A stretch of DNA of 64,000 nucleotides from positions 1 through 64,000 of the forward strand of contig CAMPCR010000002.1 in NCBI GenBank assembly GCA_946646575.1, in the 5' to 3' direction. The notes beneath the pieces are model-generated. The model was not told the DNA's origin. It worked only from the letters and a program-made list of their open reading frames with translations, and did no database searches. Below, one piece after another: positions 54,361 to 62,350 of the stretch. Each line of letters opens with the position of its first letter. Position 1 is the stretch's first letter. A program made the translations under genes and the position numbers. The stretch is from UBA3222 sp002363035. Its GTDB lineage: Bacteria > Verrucomicrobiota > Verrucomicrobiia > Opitutales > UBA9783.

Positions 54361-55410
54361 ATGAACAAGCACATTGAACGATTTTTGGAGCAGGACGGCG
54401 GGCGGCTGGCAAAGCACGTCTGCAAAACGATTGCGAAAGAGAAATTACAACTGCCGGGGGCGGATTTTATCGAGCGCGTTTGGATGAACAGCGACCGTTC
54501 GAACGCCGTTCTCAATAACATGGCGCGGCTGTATCATCACGGGCGTCTGGGCGGAACGGGCTATTTGTCGATTTTGCCGGTCGATCAGGGCGTGGAACAT
54601 TCGGCGGGCGCCAGTTTTGCGCCGAACCCCGATTATTTTGACCCGGAAAACTTGGTGCGCTTGGCAATGGAGGGCGGTTGCAACGCGATTGCGTCCACCT
54701 ACGGCGTGTTGTCGGGTGTTTCGCGGAAATATGCGCACAAAATTCCGTTTATCGTTAAACTCAATCACAACGAACTTTTAACCTACCCGAACAAATTCGA
54801 CCAAATTTACTTCGCCGACGTGGAGCAGGCGTGGGATATGGGAGCGGTTGCGGTCGGTGCCACGATTTACTTTGGTTCGGAAGAATCGAGTCGTCAAATC
54901 GAGGAAACGGCGGCGGCATTTGCCCGTGCGCATGAATTGGGATTGGTGACGATTTTGTGGTGTTATTTAAGGAATTCGGCATTTAAAGCCGATAAAAATT
55001 ACCACACGAGCGCGGATATGACGGGGCAGGCGAATCATCTCGGCGCAACGCTCGGCGCGGACATCGTCAAACAAAAGTTGCCGACGAACAACGGCGGGTT
55101 TAAGGCGTTGAATTTCGGCAAAACGCACGAAAAGGTCTATTCGGAACTCACGACCGATCATCCGATCGACCTGACGCGTTACCAGGTGGCGAACGGCTAC
55201 ATGGGGCGTGTCGGTTTGATTAACTCGGGCGGAGCTTCGGGCGCGGATGATTTTCATGACGCCGTCGAGACCGCGCTGATCAATAAGCGTGCCGGCGGAA
55301 CGGGGCTCATTCTGGGACGGAAAGCGTTCCAGCGACCGTTCAAAGAAGGCGTCGAATTGTTGCACGCGGTACAAGACGTCTATTTGGATCCGTCGATTAC
55401 CGTAGCTTAG
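54361..55410 (+). CDS. fbaB: fructose-bisphosphate aldolase, class I (DhnA type)
   Basis: Cleaves fructose-1,6-bisphosphate through a Schiff base. The 349-residue product has LSILPVDQGVEHSAG, CNAIASTYGVLSG, PFIVKLNHNELLTYPNKFDQIYF, TILWCYLRNSAFKADKNYHTSADMTGQANHLG, GADIVKQKLPTN with the likely Schiff-base Lys, and GGASGADDF near the phosphate site. It is the archaeal/DhnA-type class I enzyme, unlike the zinc class II form. Length normal. No ribosome binding site; mRNA predicted leaderless. A strong terminator follows. Confidence 0.94.
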   Translation: MNKHIERFLEQDGGRLAKHVCKTIAKEKLQLPGADFIERVWMNSDRSNAVLNNMARLYHHGRLGGTGYLSILPVDQGVEHSAGASFAPNPDYFDPENLVRLAMEGGCNAIASTYGVLSGVSRKYAHKIPFIVKLNHNELLTYPNKFDQIYFADVEQAWDMGAVAVGATIYFGSEESSRQIEETAAAFARAHELGLVTILWCYLRNSAFKADKNYHTSADMTGQANHLGATLGADIVKQKLPTNNGGFKALNFGKTHEKVYSELTTDHPIDLTRYQVANGYMGRVGLINSGGASGADDFHDAVETALINKRAGGTGLILGRKAFQRPFKEGVELLHAVQDVYLDPSITVA

Positions 55411-55450
55411 AATTTGTTATTCACAGTTATTCTTGTTTTTCATTGTTATT

Positions 55451-55486
55451 CGCAAAAACGGCTGCCGAAAGGCAGCCGTTTTTGCG
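55451..55486. terminator. rho-independent terminator after fba
   Basis: A 16-bp stem, CGCAAAAACGGCTGCC (55451-55466) and its exact complement (55471-55486), with a GAAA tetraloop and T5 in the 3' arm. It could act on both strands, and lies 40 bp after the fba stop. Confidence 0.9.
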
Positions 55487-55860
55487 TGTGTGGGTTCGGG
55501 TATTTTCTCGTCTTTCTTTTTTAACACGGGGATGTCTCGGACGGTGTGTTTGTGGGAAACAGTTATGTTGTATGGTTCCTTAATACGGCATGCATCTCGA
55601 CCGGCGGATCGTGTTGAAGCCGTCAAAAAACACGTTTGAAGTGCAAAACGGCATCGTATTCTTTACTTTGAACGATTCCACAAGAATATCTGTCGTTGGT
55701 TGATGTATCGGTCTGTTATTAAATCGTCTGAGAATGAAGTGCAAATTTTTTCTACGCAGGTGTCTGATTTGAATGTTGCTTTAAGAGGGACAGTTTGAAT
55801 GTTGCTTCTACATGAACCAGCGACTGTCGTTAAATATCCCACAGATGGATCAAAACGCAC
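55487..55860. other. intergenic region between fba and the Cys-rich secreted gene
   Basis: 374 bases with no supported gene on either strand. Confidence 0.4.
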
Positions 55861-56994
55861 TTACGGTGTGCCCATTTTGGCTTGTTTGGCATCTATGTGT
55901 GGTTTTAGCACTTCATCTAAGAACCAAATAAGTGTAGGGTCTAAAACTTTCTTTTTCTCCGAAAGCTCATCGCAAAGCGAGTCAAGAGAATCCTTGCACT
56001 GGTTTACCATTATTTCGGCAACCTGTTTAAAATCGTTTTCACAGTATTGGGTTGGCCAACACCAGGCAAACGCTGAGTGATAATACTGCTGAGCGGTTGT
56101 TTCACGAAAGAGGCGCCGCGCATCATCCGTATATACCCGGGGATCATCTATTTTAACGGGTTTGGTTTCAGCCCACCAATCTCCTTTAAACAAACACTGA
56201 CGACCCCAACACTGGACAAAAGCATTATCATTATACCCCACGAAGGCGTCAAAAATCTCCTCTGGTGACAGAGCTTTTGCGCCTTTTCGCGATTTTAAAA
56301 ATTCATACATGTATTTATCCCACACAGGATCCACATTTTCATCCCCTTCCGACGGGCGGGAATTATTGCACAATTCCCACTTCGCTGCCTTTTTGCTGAC
56401 TCTTTCGTATCCGCATATCAGCGTACGCAGAACCTCAGAATTGACTTGCCCGACGTAGAGTTCGGGATCCATCATCCGTTTATGCATGGCATGCATCTCA
56501 CACTCATATTGTTTCTGAAAACGATCGCACACATCGAGTAAGCTCAAAGCCGGTATTATTGATCGGGAAAGCAGTGGCAAATTAGAGGAAGGACTCGAAT
56601 GTGAAAAATAGCAACATGTCTTCCCCCAAAGGTGTTTATTTTTATCGAGGACTGTCTTGAAGTTTGACTCAAGAGTGTCAACCTGAATCGACCCCCCTGT
56701 ATTGAGGATATGGTTGAGCTCTACGTAATCCGTCTTTTCGTTTGATTTTTTATAATCTTCAACAATTTTCATCATCTTATCAGCGCATCCACAACATATC
56801 AGTTCTGCTTTGCGCAGTTCTACAGGGACACGTTTTTTGTCTAGAAAATCGCTCACTTGTTTTGAACAGGCTTCCAGTATTTTGCTCCACACCCGTTCTC
56901 GATAATCCGGATTGTAATCATCACCCCGTGTACAATTCACACCGACCGTCAGTGCCGAAACCAAGAGGAACATGTTCTTTGTAATATTTTTCAT
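55861..56994 (-). CDS. exported Cys-rich protein of unknown function
   Basis: A 377-residue protein with a signal peptide (MKNITKNMFLLVSALTVGVNC, cut near the C or a few residues on). The mature part has about 17 Cys, scattered as single residues and in CCGC and CC pairs, plus many Trp and Tyr (FVQCWGRQCLFKGDWW, FAWCWPTQYCE), consistent with a disulfide-stabilised extracellular domain. The signal resembles those of the GT2-like paralogues, but I see no shared core. AAAAGAAAAAG before the ATG is a poor ribosome binding site. No named family. Confidence 0.72.
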   Translation of the reverse strand: MKNITKNMFLLVSALTVGVNCTRGDDYNPDYRERVWSKILEACSKQVSDFLDKKRVPVELRKAELICCGCADKMMKIVEDYKKSNEKTDYVELNHILNTGGSIQVDTLESNFKTVLDKNKHLWGKTCCYFSHSSPSSNLPLLSRSIIPALSLLDVCDRFQKQYECEMHAMHKRMMDPELYVGQVNSEVLRTLICGYERVSKKAAKWELCNNSRPSEGDENVDPVWDKYMYEFLKSRKGAKALSPEEIFDAFVGYNDNAFVQCWGRQCLFKGDWWAETKPVKIDDPRVYTDDARRLFRETTAQQYYHSAFAWCWPTQYCENDFKQVAEIMVNQCKDSLDSLCDELSEKKKVLDPTLIWFLDEVLKPHIDAKQAKMGTP

Positions 56995-57249
56995 AAACTT
57001 TTTCTTTTAAGGAAAAAAATGTATATTTCTATTTCAAGCAAATTTTTCACAAACTTTCGACCCAAGCGACGGAAACGAATTGAAAAGCAGTCGCATGATC
57101 CGAAAAATGGGATGGATCATCACGGAAGATGCAGGATGATGTTTGCGGTCGGTTTCGTGTTTTTCTTTGTTCGAACAACCGACGACAGCTTATGCAATCT
57201 GTCGTTGTACCTGCAAACCGAAGCCTCTGAAAAAGGACTACCCCCTCCC

Positions 57250-57325
57250 TGGCGGGGAAAGCGGGACTCGAACCCGCGACCTACGGTTTAGAAAACCGCA
57301 GCTCTATCCGCTGAGCTACTTCCCC
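57250..57325 (-). tRNA. tRNA-Arg (TCT)
   Basis: Minus strand acceptor GGGGAAG (57325-57319) pairs with TTTCCCC (57260-57254), discriminator G at 57253, CCA encoded at 57252-57250. The anticodon loop TTTCTAA carries TCT. T arm GCGGG/CCCGC. Confidence 0.94.
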
Positions 57326-57370
57326 GCAATTTCAACGCCGACATCTCAAAAAAACGCCATCGGCAAAAAC

Positions 57371-57445
57371 TGGTGCCGGGGAGTGGATTTGAACCACCGA
57401 CCAAAGGCTTATGAGTCCTCTGCTCTGCCGCTGAGCTACCCCGGC
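57371..57445 (-). tRNA. tRNA with CAT anticodon (elongator Met or Ile2)
   Basis: Minus strand acceptor GCCGGGG (57445-57439) pairs with CCCCGGC (57381-57375), discriminator A at 57374, CCA at 57373-57371. The anticodon loop CTCATAA carries CAT. The anticodon stem does not have the three G-C pairs of initiator tRNA and has an A-G mismatch at the loop-closing pair. Whether it reads Met or, after lysidine modification, Ile AUA cannot be settled here. It is probably co-transcribed with tRNA-Arg, 45 nt downstream. Confidence 0.85.
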
Positions 57446-57456
57446 GGGCAACAGCT

Positions 57457-57486
57457 TTATTATTTCCCATGTTGACGGGAGGTCAA
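57457..57486 (-). promoter_or_regulatory. promoter of the tRNA-CAT/tRNA-Arg unit
   Basis: Minus strand TTGACC (57486-57481) and TAATAA (57462-57457) with an 18 nt spacer, or AATAAT with 16 nt; the tRNA begins about 12 nt downstream. It is the closest match to the TTGACA consensus in the window. Confidence 0.6.
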
Positions 57487-57839
57487 GAGAAATGCGGGTT
57501 GTTCGGCGGTGGGGTGTGTTAGTGGAAGCGTATGTTACGTGCGTATTTCAGGAAAGATCCGAAATTTTAAACAAACGGAGCGCTTATGTAGACAGATATG
57601 CTCCGAGTTAGAGGGGTTAAAAAGAAGTTGAAGCACTTATAGAACGATGATAACGGATTTTAAGTCGAGGAGGATGTGCCGAAACCGCCGTTCGCCTGTT
57701 CGGCTCCCTTTTGTTACGAAACGCGCCGTTCCGTTGAACGGGCGATGTTCAACAGTCGCCTTCCTTCAGCATTTTTTGAGCATTTTTCGCAACAACTGCC
57801 TGCAAATGAGACGCACCTGTCTTCCGAAGTTCTTCGCCC
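57487..57839. other. intergenic region between tRNA promoter and mlaD
   Basis: 353 bases with short open frames only and no supported gene or terminator. Confidence 0.4.
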
Positions 57840-58829
57840 TTAGAACAGCGCGCTTGCGGCGGCACCGACTGCCGTAACAGGTCCCGAGTTGGAAACGCTG
57901 TTGACGGCACCGTCGACTTTGTCGAGCGCGGCTTCGGCTTTTTTGTACAGCGAATCATCGGAAATAATCCGTCCCAACGTACTGTGTTCGTTGTTGAGGC
58001 GGGCGGAAAATTCCTTCAAATTCTTCATCATGGTGTTGGAATTTTCCATCAACGTATCGAACGATTGCGAAGTTTTCGGATCGTAAAGTAATTTCCCGAC
58101 GAGCCCTTGTCCGCTTTGTACGTCCTTTGCAATATCCGACAGCGATTGGATCATTTCATTGAATTGTTTATAGGCGTGTTCGTCGTAAATCAGCTTCCCG
58201 AGCGTACCTTGCCCCTCGGCAACATGTTGTGTAATGGTGTTGACGTTTTGGGTGATTTCGGAGCAGTTATCGATGATTTTTGAGAATTTTTCGCGATTGT
58301 CGCGGAAGAAATCGCCGATGTCCCGCAGACCGCCGAAAAGGTTATCGCCGATATCTTTCCCATCGAAATTTGCCAAAATACGATCCAGACGTTCGCCGAC
58401 GGAACCGAATTTTTGAAGCACCGCGCCGACGTCGAGCGGGTTTTGGGTTTGGAGCGTTTCGTTCGGTTGCAACGGATTTCGACTGTTCCCGGGAATAATC
58501 GCGATGTAGTTGGCACCGAGCAATCCCGCCATGGAGATGGTGGCGACGGAATCGGACGGGACGGAAAATTTCTTATCGATGCTCAGCGTCGCAACCGCCA
58601 AATTGTTTTGGAGCGAGGCATCAGTAACACTGCCGATGCGGACGCCCGCCAGCCGTACGTCATCGCCGATTTGCAACTGTTTTAAATCGTCAAATGCCGC
58701 ATATACAAGGTACGTTTGACGGTCGTCTTTGACGTTTAAGCGGTTCAGTGCCTGATAAACGATAACCGTCAAGGCAGTGCCGAACAGCGTGAAAATCAGA
58801 ACTTTCAGGGTTTCAAAGACGTGTTTCAT
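57840..58829 (-). CDS. mlaD: MlaD/MCE-family lipid transport protein
   Basis: Periplasmic ring subunit of an Mla-type ABC system that moves phospholipids between the membranes. The 329-residue product has one N-terminal membrane helix (LIFTLFGTALTVIVYQAL), an MCE domain at about 38-115 (YLVYAAFDDLKQLQIGDDVRLAGVRIGSV, ISMAGLLGANYIAIIPG), and a long helical C-terminal region with two LGKLIYD/VGKLLYD repeats. The N-terminus overlaps the mlaF stop by 4 bp (ATGA). Confidence 0.92.
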   Translation of the reverse strand: MKHVFETLKVLIFTLFGTALTVIVYQALNRLNVKDDRQTYLVYAAFDDLKQLQIGDDVRLAGVRIGSVTDASLQNNLAVATLSIDKKFSVPSDSVATISMAGLLGANYIAIIPGNSRNPLQPNETLQTQNPLDVGAVLQKFGSVGERLDRILANFDGKDIGDNLFGGLRDIGDFFRDNREKFSKIIDNCSEITQNVNTITQHVAEGQGTLGKLIYDEHAYKQFNEMIQSLSDIAKDVQSGQGLVGKLLYDPKTSQSFDTLMENSNTMMKNLKEFSARLNNEHSTLGRIISDDSLYKKAEAALDKVDGAVNSVSNSGPVTAVGAAASALF

Positions 58830-59602
58830 AACAAAAAGGACGGAAATTGCGGATGGTCGAGGTTAATCGTCGGATTGAGAAAGTTTCTAATGAACGCGTT
58901 GTCGGCATGCAACAACGTTTCGGGCGTATAAATTTCTCCCAGCGTGCCGTTTTGCAGGACACCGATGTGATGACCGATGCTTTTCGCGAGCAAAATATCG
59001 TGCGAAGCGATGACGGTCGTAATTCCGAGGCGGCGGTTGACGGAGCCGATCAGCTCGATGATGGAGGAAGCGGTCAGCAAATCCAGTTCCGACGTCGGTT
59101 CGTCGAAAAGAAGAACGTCGGGTTCCATCAGCAGTCCGCGCGCCAGTGCGACGCGTTTTTTCATGCCGCCCGATAAAGATGAAGGCATTTGTTGTTCGAT
59201 GCCCTTTAAATTAAGCATTTCGAGTACCCGTTCAATGCGTGCGGTGATTTCTTTTTCGGAACAAAGGCAGTGTTCACGGAAATAAAGCGCCAAATTATCG
59301 AAGATCGAAAGGGAATTAAACAGCGCGCCGGCTTGAAACACCAGCCCGAGAACGTACTTATTTTTACGCTTCACTTCCTTTAACGGCGTTCCGTTGATGC
59401 AAATGTTCCCCGACGTTACCTCATCCAGCCCGGCGATCAGACGCAACAGCACGCTTTTGCCGGTGCCGCTCGGTCCCATGAGCACAAAAACTTCTTTCGG
59501 TTTTACGGAAAAGTTTAAATCCTTCAGCACGGTTTTCCCGTTAAACACCTTTGTAACGTGTTTTGCTTCAATCCCGACCGGTGTTTGTTTTTCAGCCGTC
59601 AT
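58826..59602 (-). CDS. mlaF: MlaF-family ABC transporter ATPase
   Basis: Energises the lipid transporter. The 258-residue product has Walker A LMGPSGTGKSVLLRLIAGL, signature LSGGMKKRVALARGL, Walker B VLLFDEPTSELD, and the D-loop and H-loop (TVIASHD). GLVFQAGALFNSLSIFDNL is the Q-loop typical of the Mla group. Start ATG 59602 lies 15 bp after the mlaE stop. Confidence 0.94.
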   Translation of the reverse strand: MTAEKQTPVGIEAKHVTKVFNGKTVLKDLNFSVKPKEVFVLMGPSGTGKSVLLRLIAGLDEVTSGNICINGTPLKEVKRKNKYVLGLVFQAGALFNSLSIFDNLALYFREHCLCSEKEITARIERVLEMLNLKGIEQQMPSSLSGGMKKRVALARGLLMEPDVLLFDEPTSELDLLTASSIIELIGSVNRRLGITTVIASHDILLAKSIGHHIGVLQNGTLGEIYTPETLLHADNAFIRNFLNPTINLDHPQFPSFLL

Positions 59603-59617
59603 TGCAAAAAAACTTTC

Positions 59618-60364
59618 CTACAGCAGCCATTTGGAGACGAAAAAGTCGCATGTCAAAATCGCGACCATGGTTTGTACGATGGTGCTTGTAACGGAAGCGC
59701 CGATTTCGCGCGGACCGCCGCGGGTACGCAAACCGACGGCACAGCTGACGGCAATGATAATCAACGCAAACAGTTCCGCCTTAATCAGACCGTCGTTGAT
59801 GCTTTCGATATCCACAAATTTTTTCAGACCGCGCCAGTAAATGCTGCCGTTAATACTGATAATATCGACGGAATGCACCACGATCCAACCGCCGACCCAA
59901 CCGAGAATGTTGGAAAAAATCGTCAACAACGGCATCATCAGCAAGCCCCCGAGGAGGCGCGGCATGACCAGCAGGCGCACAGGTGATAAATTCATGGTTT
60001 TCAGGGCATCGATTTCCTGGTAGACCGCCATGGATGCCAATTCGGCGGTGATCGCCGAGCCGACGCGCCCCGTTAAGAGAAAAGCCGTCATCAATGGTCC
60101 GAGTTCGCGGCACATCGATAATCCGACGATGCTTCCGAGAAAGTTCTGTGCACCCGGTACTTTATTTAAACTGTAGCCCGTTTGCAGTGCCAAAATACCG
60201 CCCATGAACAAGCTCAGAATGCCGACAATCGGCAGCGTTTGATACCCCATGTTGCAGGCGTGTTGCATGCATCGTCCCCATTGTCGCGGCAAAAAACGCA
60301 GTTCGCCGATCGTTTTGAACAGCAAAACCAATGCGTATTGCCAATCTTCGAGGATTTTCATCAT
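59618..60364 (-). CDS. mlaE: MlaE-family permease
   Basis: Inner-membrane permease of the lipid transporter. The 248-residue protein has about five to six hydrophobic helices and the MlaE landmarks GILSLFMGGILALQTGYSL, LSMCRELGPLMTAFLLTGRVGSAITAELASM and EIDALKTMNLSPVRLLVMPRLLG. Start is ATG 60364 or the adjacent ATG 60361; both overlap the stop of the upstream WPxx gene, so translation is coupled. Confidence 0.94.
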   Translation of the reverse strand: MMKILEDWQYALVLLFKTIGELRFLPRQWGRCMQHACNMGYQTLPIVGILSLFMGGILALQTGYSLNKVPGAQNFLGSIVGLSMCRELGPLMTAFLLTGRVGSAITAELASMAVYQEIDALKTMNLSPVRLLVMPRLLGGLLMMPLLTIFSNILGWVGGWIVVHSVDIISINGSIYWRGLKKFVDIESINDGLIKAELFALIIIAVSCAVGLRTRGGPREIGASVTSTIVQTMVAILTCDFFVSKWLL

Positions 60365-61983
60365 CTTCCGTGAGCCTTGCGTTGTTTGGGCGAACGAGAC
60401 GGAAGCCAGAACAACCGCAGGGACACTCTCCCCTCTATTTTCCTATATTCGAACAATCCTTTCAACAGGGAAAAACTTTTACCCTTCGGCGTTTTTGTGA
60501 AGCGAAACAACAGAAACCAATTCAAATCCAGCTCATGCGTGTCGAGACGCCGATATTCCTGAAAAAGGTTAAACAGAACACCGTAACGGACGACGTCGCC
60601 GTCTTTTTCGTAACGAAACAAATGAAACAGCGGGTTGTAAATATCCCGTACGAGCGGATTTTCGGGAAAAAAAACGCTGAGCGGACTGAGAATTTGCAGT
60701 TGTTTGCGTCCGTTTCCGTTGTTCCAACTGCTGAAAAACGGCCAAAAGTGGCTCTTTTTCCCCAAAAAACGCCCCGTGTGATGCGCATATTGCGTCTGGT
60801 TCCACACCAAAAAATATAAAACCTGCTGTTGTTGCACATCGATGTCGCGTTCGATCCACGATTGTTCCTTCAACAGCGGCCACAAAAGCCATGTCTTTTG
60901 ATAATGTTGCTTTTTTCGTTCCGAATGTGTGTAAAACGGTGCCCAACGGTTCACCATTCGTTGTTCGCCGCGTCCCTGCACCCACAGCGGCCATAAAATG
61001 CGATGCTCTTCGTAGTTCGGATCCTGTTCCCAACGACGTCCGAAAAACGGCCAGACGATACTCAAATCTTTGACCCTCGGGCTTTTTTCGTAGGCGTAAA
61101 ACGGTAAAAAGCCTTTTTTTATGTGCTGTTTATCGTAAAAATGATGGTCGTATCCGAGCGGCCAAAGGAAGTATTGTAAATCCTTTTTGTCGTTGTAAAA
61201 ATGTCCGCCGAGCGGATAGAAGGCGAACCCGCGCGTTGCACCGCTGCGTTTGTTCAGGATAGGGAACGGGAACCATTGATTGATGTCGCCGTTTTTATGC
61301 GTTTTGACGTACAGCGGCCAACCGCACCAATCGATGCGTTGCCTGCCGAACATATTTTTAATGGTTCCGCCGAGCGGCCAAACGGCGGTGTAATCATCTT
61401 CGCCGTAACCGCGTTTGTAGAAGTAAAACGGGAAAAAATAGCCTTCGCGGTACGTTTTTCGGTCTTCGATTTTGGTGTCGTAGCGGCACAGCGTGAAGAA
61501 ACAATAGCCGTAACGTCGGTTCGGCTTTTGAAAATCTTGTCCGAACGGATATAGGAAATTGTTTTCGATGCTGTTCGGCTTTTCGTAACGCGCAATCAGC
61601 GGACGCACAAAGAACTTTCGTTTGTTCGGTTCGGTGCGCGTTTCGATCAGCGGATACAACGGTTGCCGCGGAACAATGTGTAAGTTCGGATCAAAAGAAG
61701 AAGCTTCCGTCGCGGCGGATGATGAACGAACGCGTCTGCGAACATGATGCCGACGTTTTTTTGGAAATACACCGTCTTCCTCCGGCGGATGAAGGATGCG
61801 AAAAGGCTCCGATGACGTCGGTGAATGTTGTTGCGGTTCGGAAATTGTTCCCTTTTCGGAAGCGGAAGGTGTTTCGAAGTTTGTTTCCGCCTCAACCGTA
61901 CCGAGTGCAACCATTGCCTCTTGCCCGAAAAATGTGGTTAAGAGCAAAACGCACGCAACCGCTTTCCGACGCAACCGCTCCAT
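60361..61983 (-). CDS. exported aromatic-rich WPxx-repeat protein, head of the mla operon
   Basis: A 540-residue protein with a signal peptide (MERLRRKAVACVLLLTTFFG, with cleavage near EAMVALG or after). A disordered Pro/Ser/Arg-rich linker reaches about 95. From residue 130 it carries a repeat of about 25-35 residues centred on W/Y-P-(L/F)-(G/F/W), for example AVWPLGGT, GWPLYVKT, FYPLGGHF, LWPLGYDHH, VWPFFGRR, LWPLWVQ, FWPFFSS, ending FRLFWLPSRSP. The spacing and aromatic content suggest a beta-rich envelope protein. The 4-bp overlap with mlaE suggests it works with the lipid transporter, perhaps on the outer-membrane side; this is inference. TATAAT lies 12 nt before its ATG (62001-61996). 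Confidence 0.8.
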   Translation of the reverse strand: MERLRRKAVACVLLLTTFFGQEAMVALGTVEAETNFETPSASEKGTISEPQQHSPTSSEPFRILHPPEEDGVFPKKRRHHVRRRVRSSSAATEASSFDPNLHIVPRQPLYPLIETRTEPNKRKFFVRPLIARYEKPNSIENNFLYPFGQDFQKPNRRYGYCFFTLCRYDTKIEDRKTYREGYFFPFYFYKRGYGEDDYTAVWPLGGTIKNMFGRQRIDWCGWPLYVKTHKNGDINQWFPFPILNKRSGATRGFAFYPLGGHFYNDKKDLQYFLWPLGYDHHFYDKQHIKKGFLPFYAYEKSPRVKDLSIVWPFFGRRWEQDPNYEEHRILWPLWVQGRGEQRMVNRWAPFYTHSERKKQHYQKTWLLWPLLKEQSWIERDIDVQQQQVLYFLVWNQTQYAHHTGRFLGKKSHFWPFFSSWNNGNGRKQLQILSPLSVFFPENPLVRDIYNPLFHLFRYEKDGDVVRYGVLFNLFQEYRRLDTHELDLNWFLLFRFTKTPKGKSFSLLKGLFEYRKIEGRVSLRLFWLPSRSPKQRKAHGR

Positions 61984-62350
61984 GGTTAATGTTCTATTAT
62001 ACCATATGAAACGGGACTGCCGAAAACCGCTTCATTGAAATGACCTGCAATTTTTCAAAATACCGCCGTGTCTCATTTGAAGGTGGATGGTACAAATCGC
62101 AGAACATTACGTACGATAAGCATTTTTTGCCGGAGTATCTTCTGCTGTCGCACGGTGTGCGTTATCCGTTTTATGCGAATAACCTTAATCACGACACGCA
62201 CCGTTGTGTAATCCCGGCCGTCCCGTTGGTAACGCGAATCGGAAAAAATCACGCACGGATAACCGTTTTTCGGCGGAAACACCCTCGCGGTAAATATCAC
62301 AGAGTACCATGCGGTGCGACATCCCTGCGGTGCGGCGTAGTGTCGTTCGG
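61984..62350. other. intergenic region between the mla operon and rseP
   Basis: 367 bases. The first 20 hold the -10 (TATAAT, minus strand, 62001-61996) of the downstream operon. A plus-strand frame of 107 codons (from 62040) runs into the rseP 3' end without known features. Confidence 0.4.
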
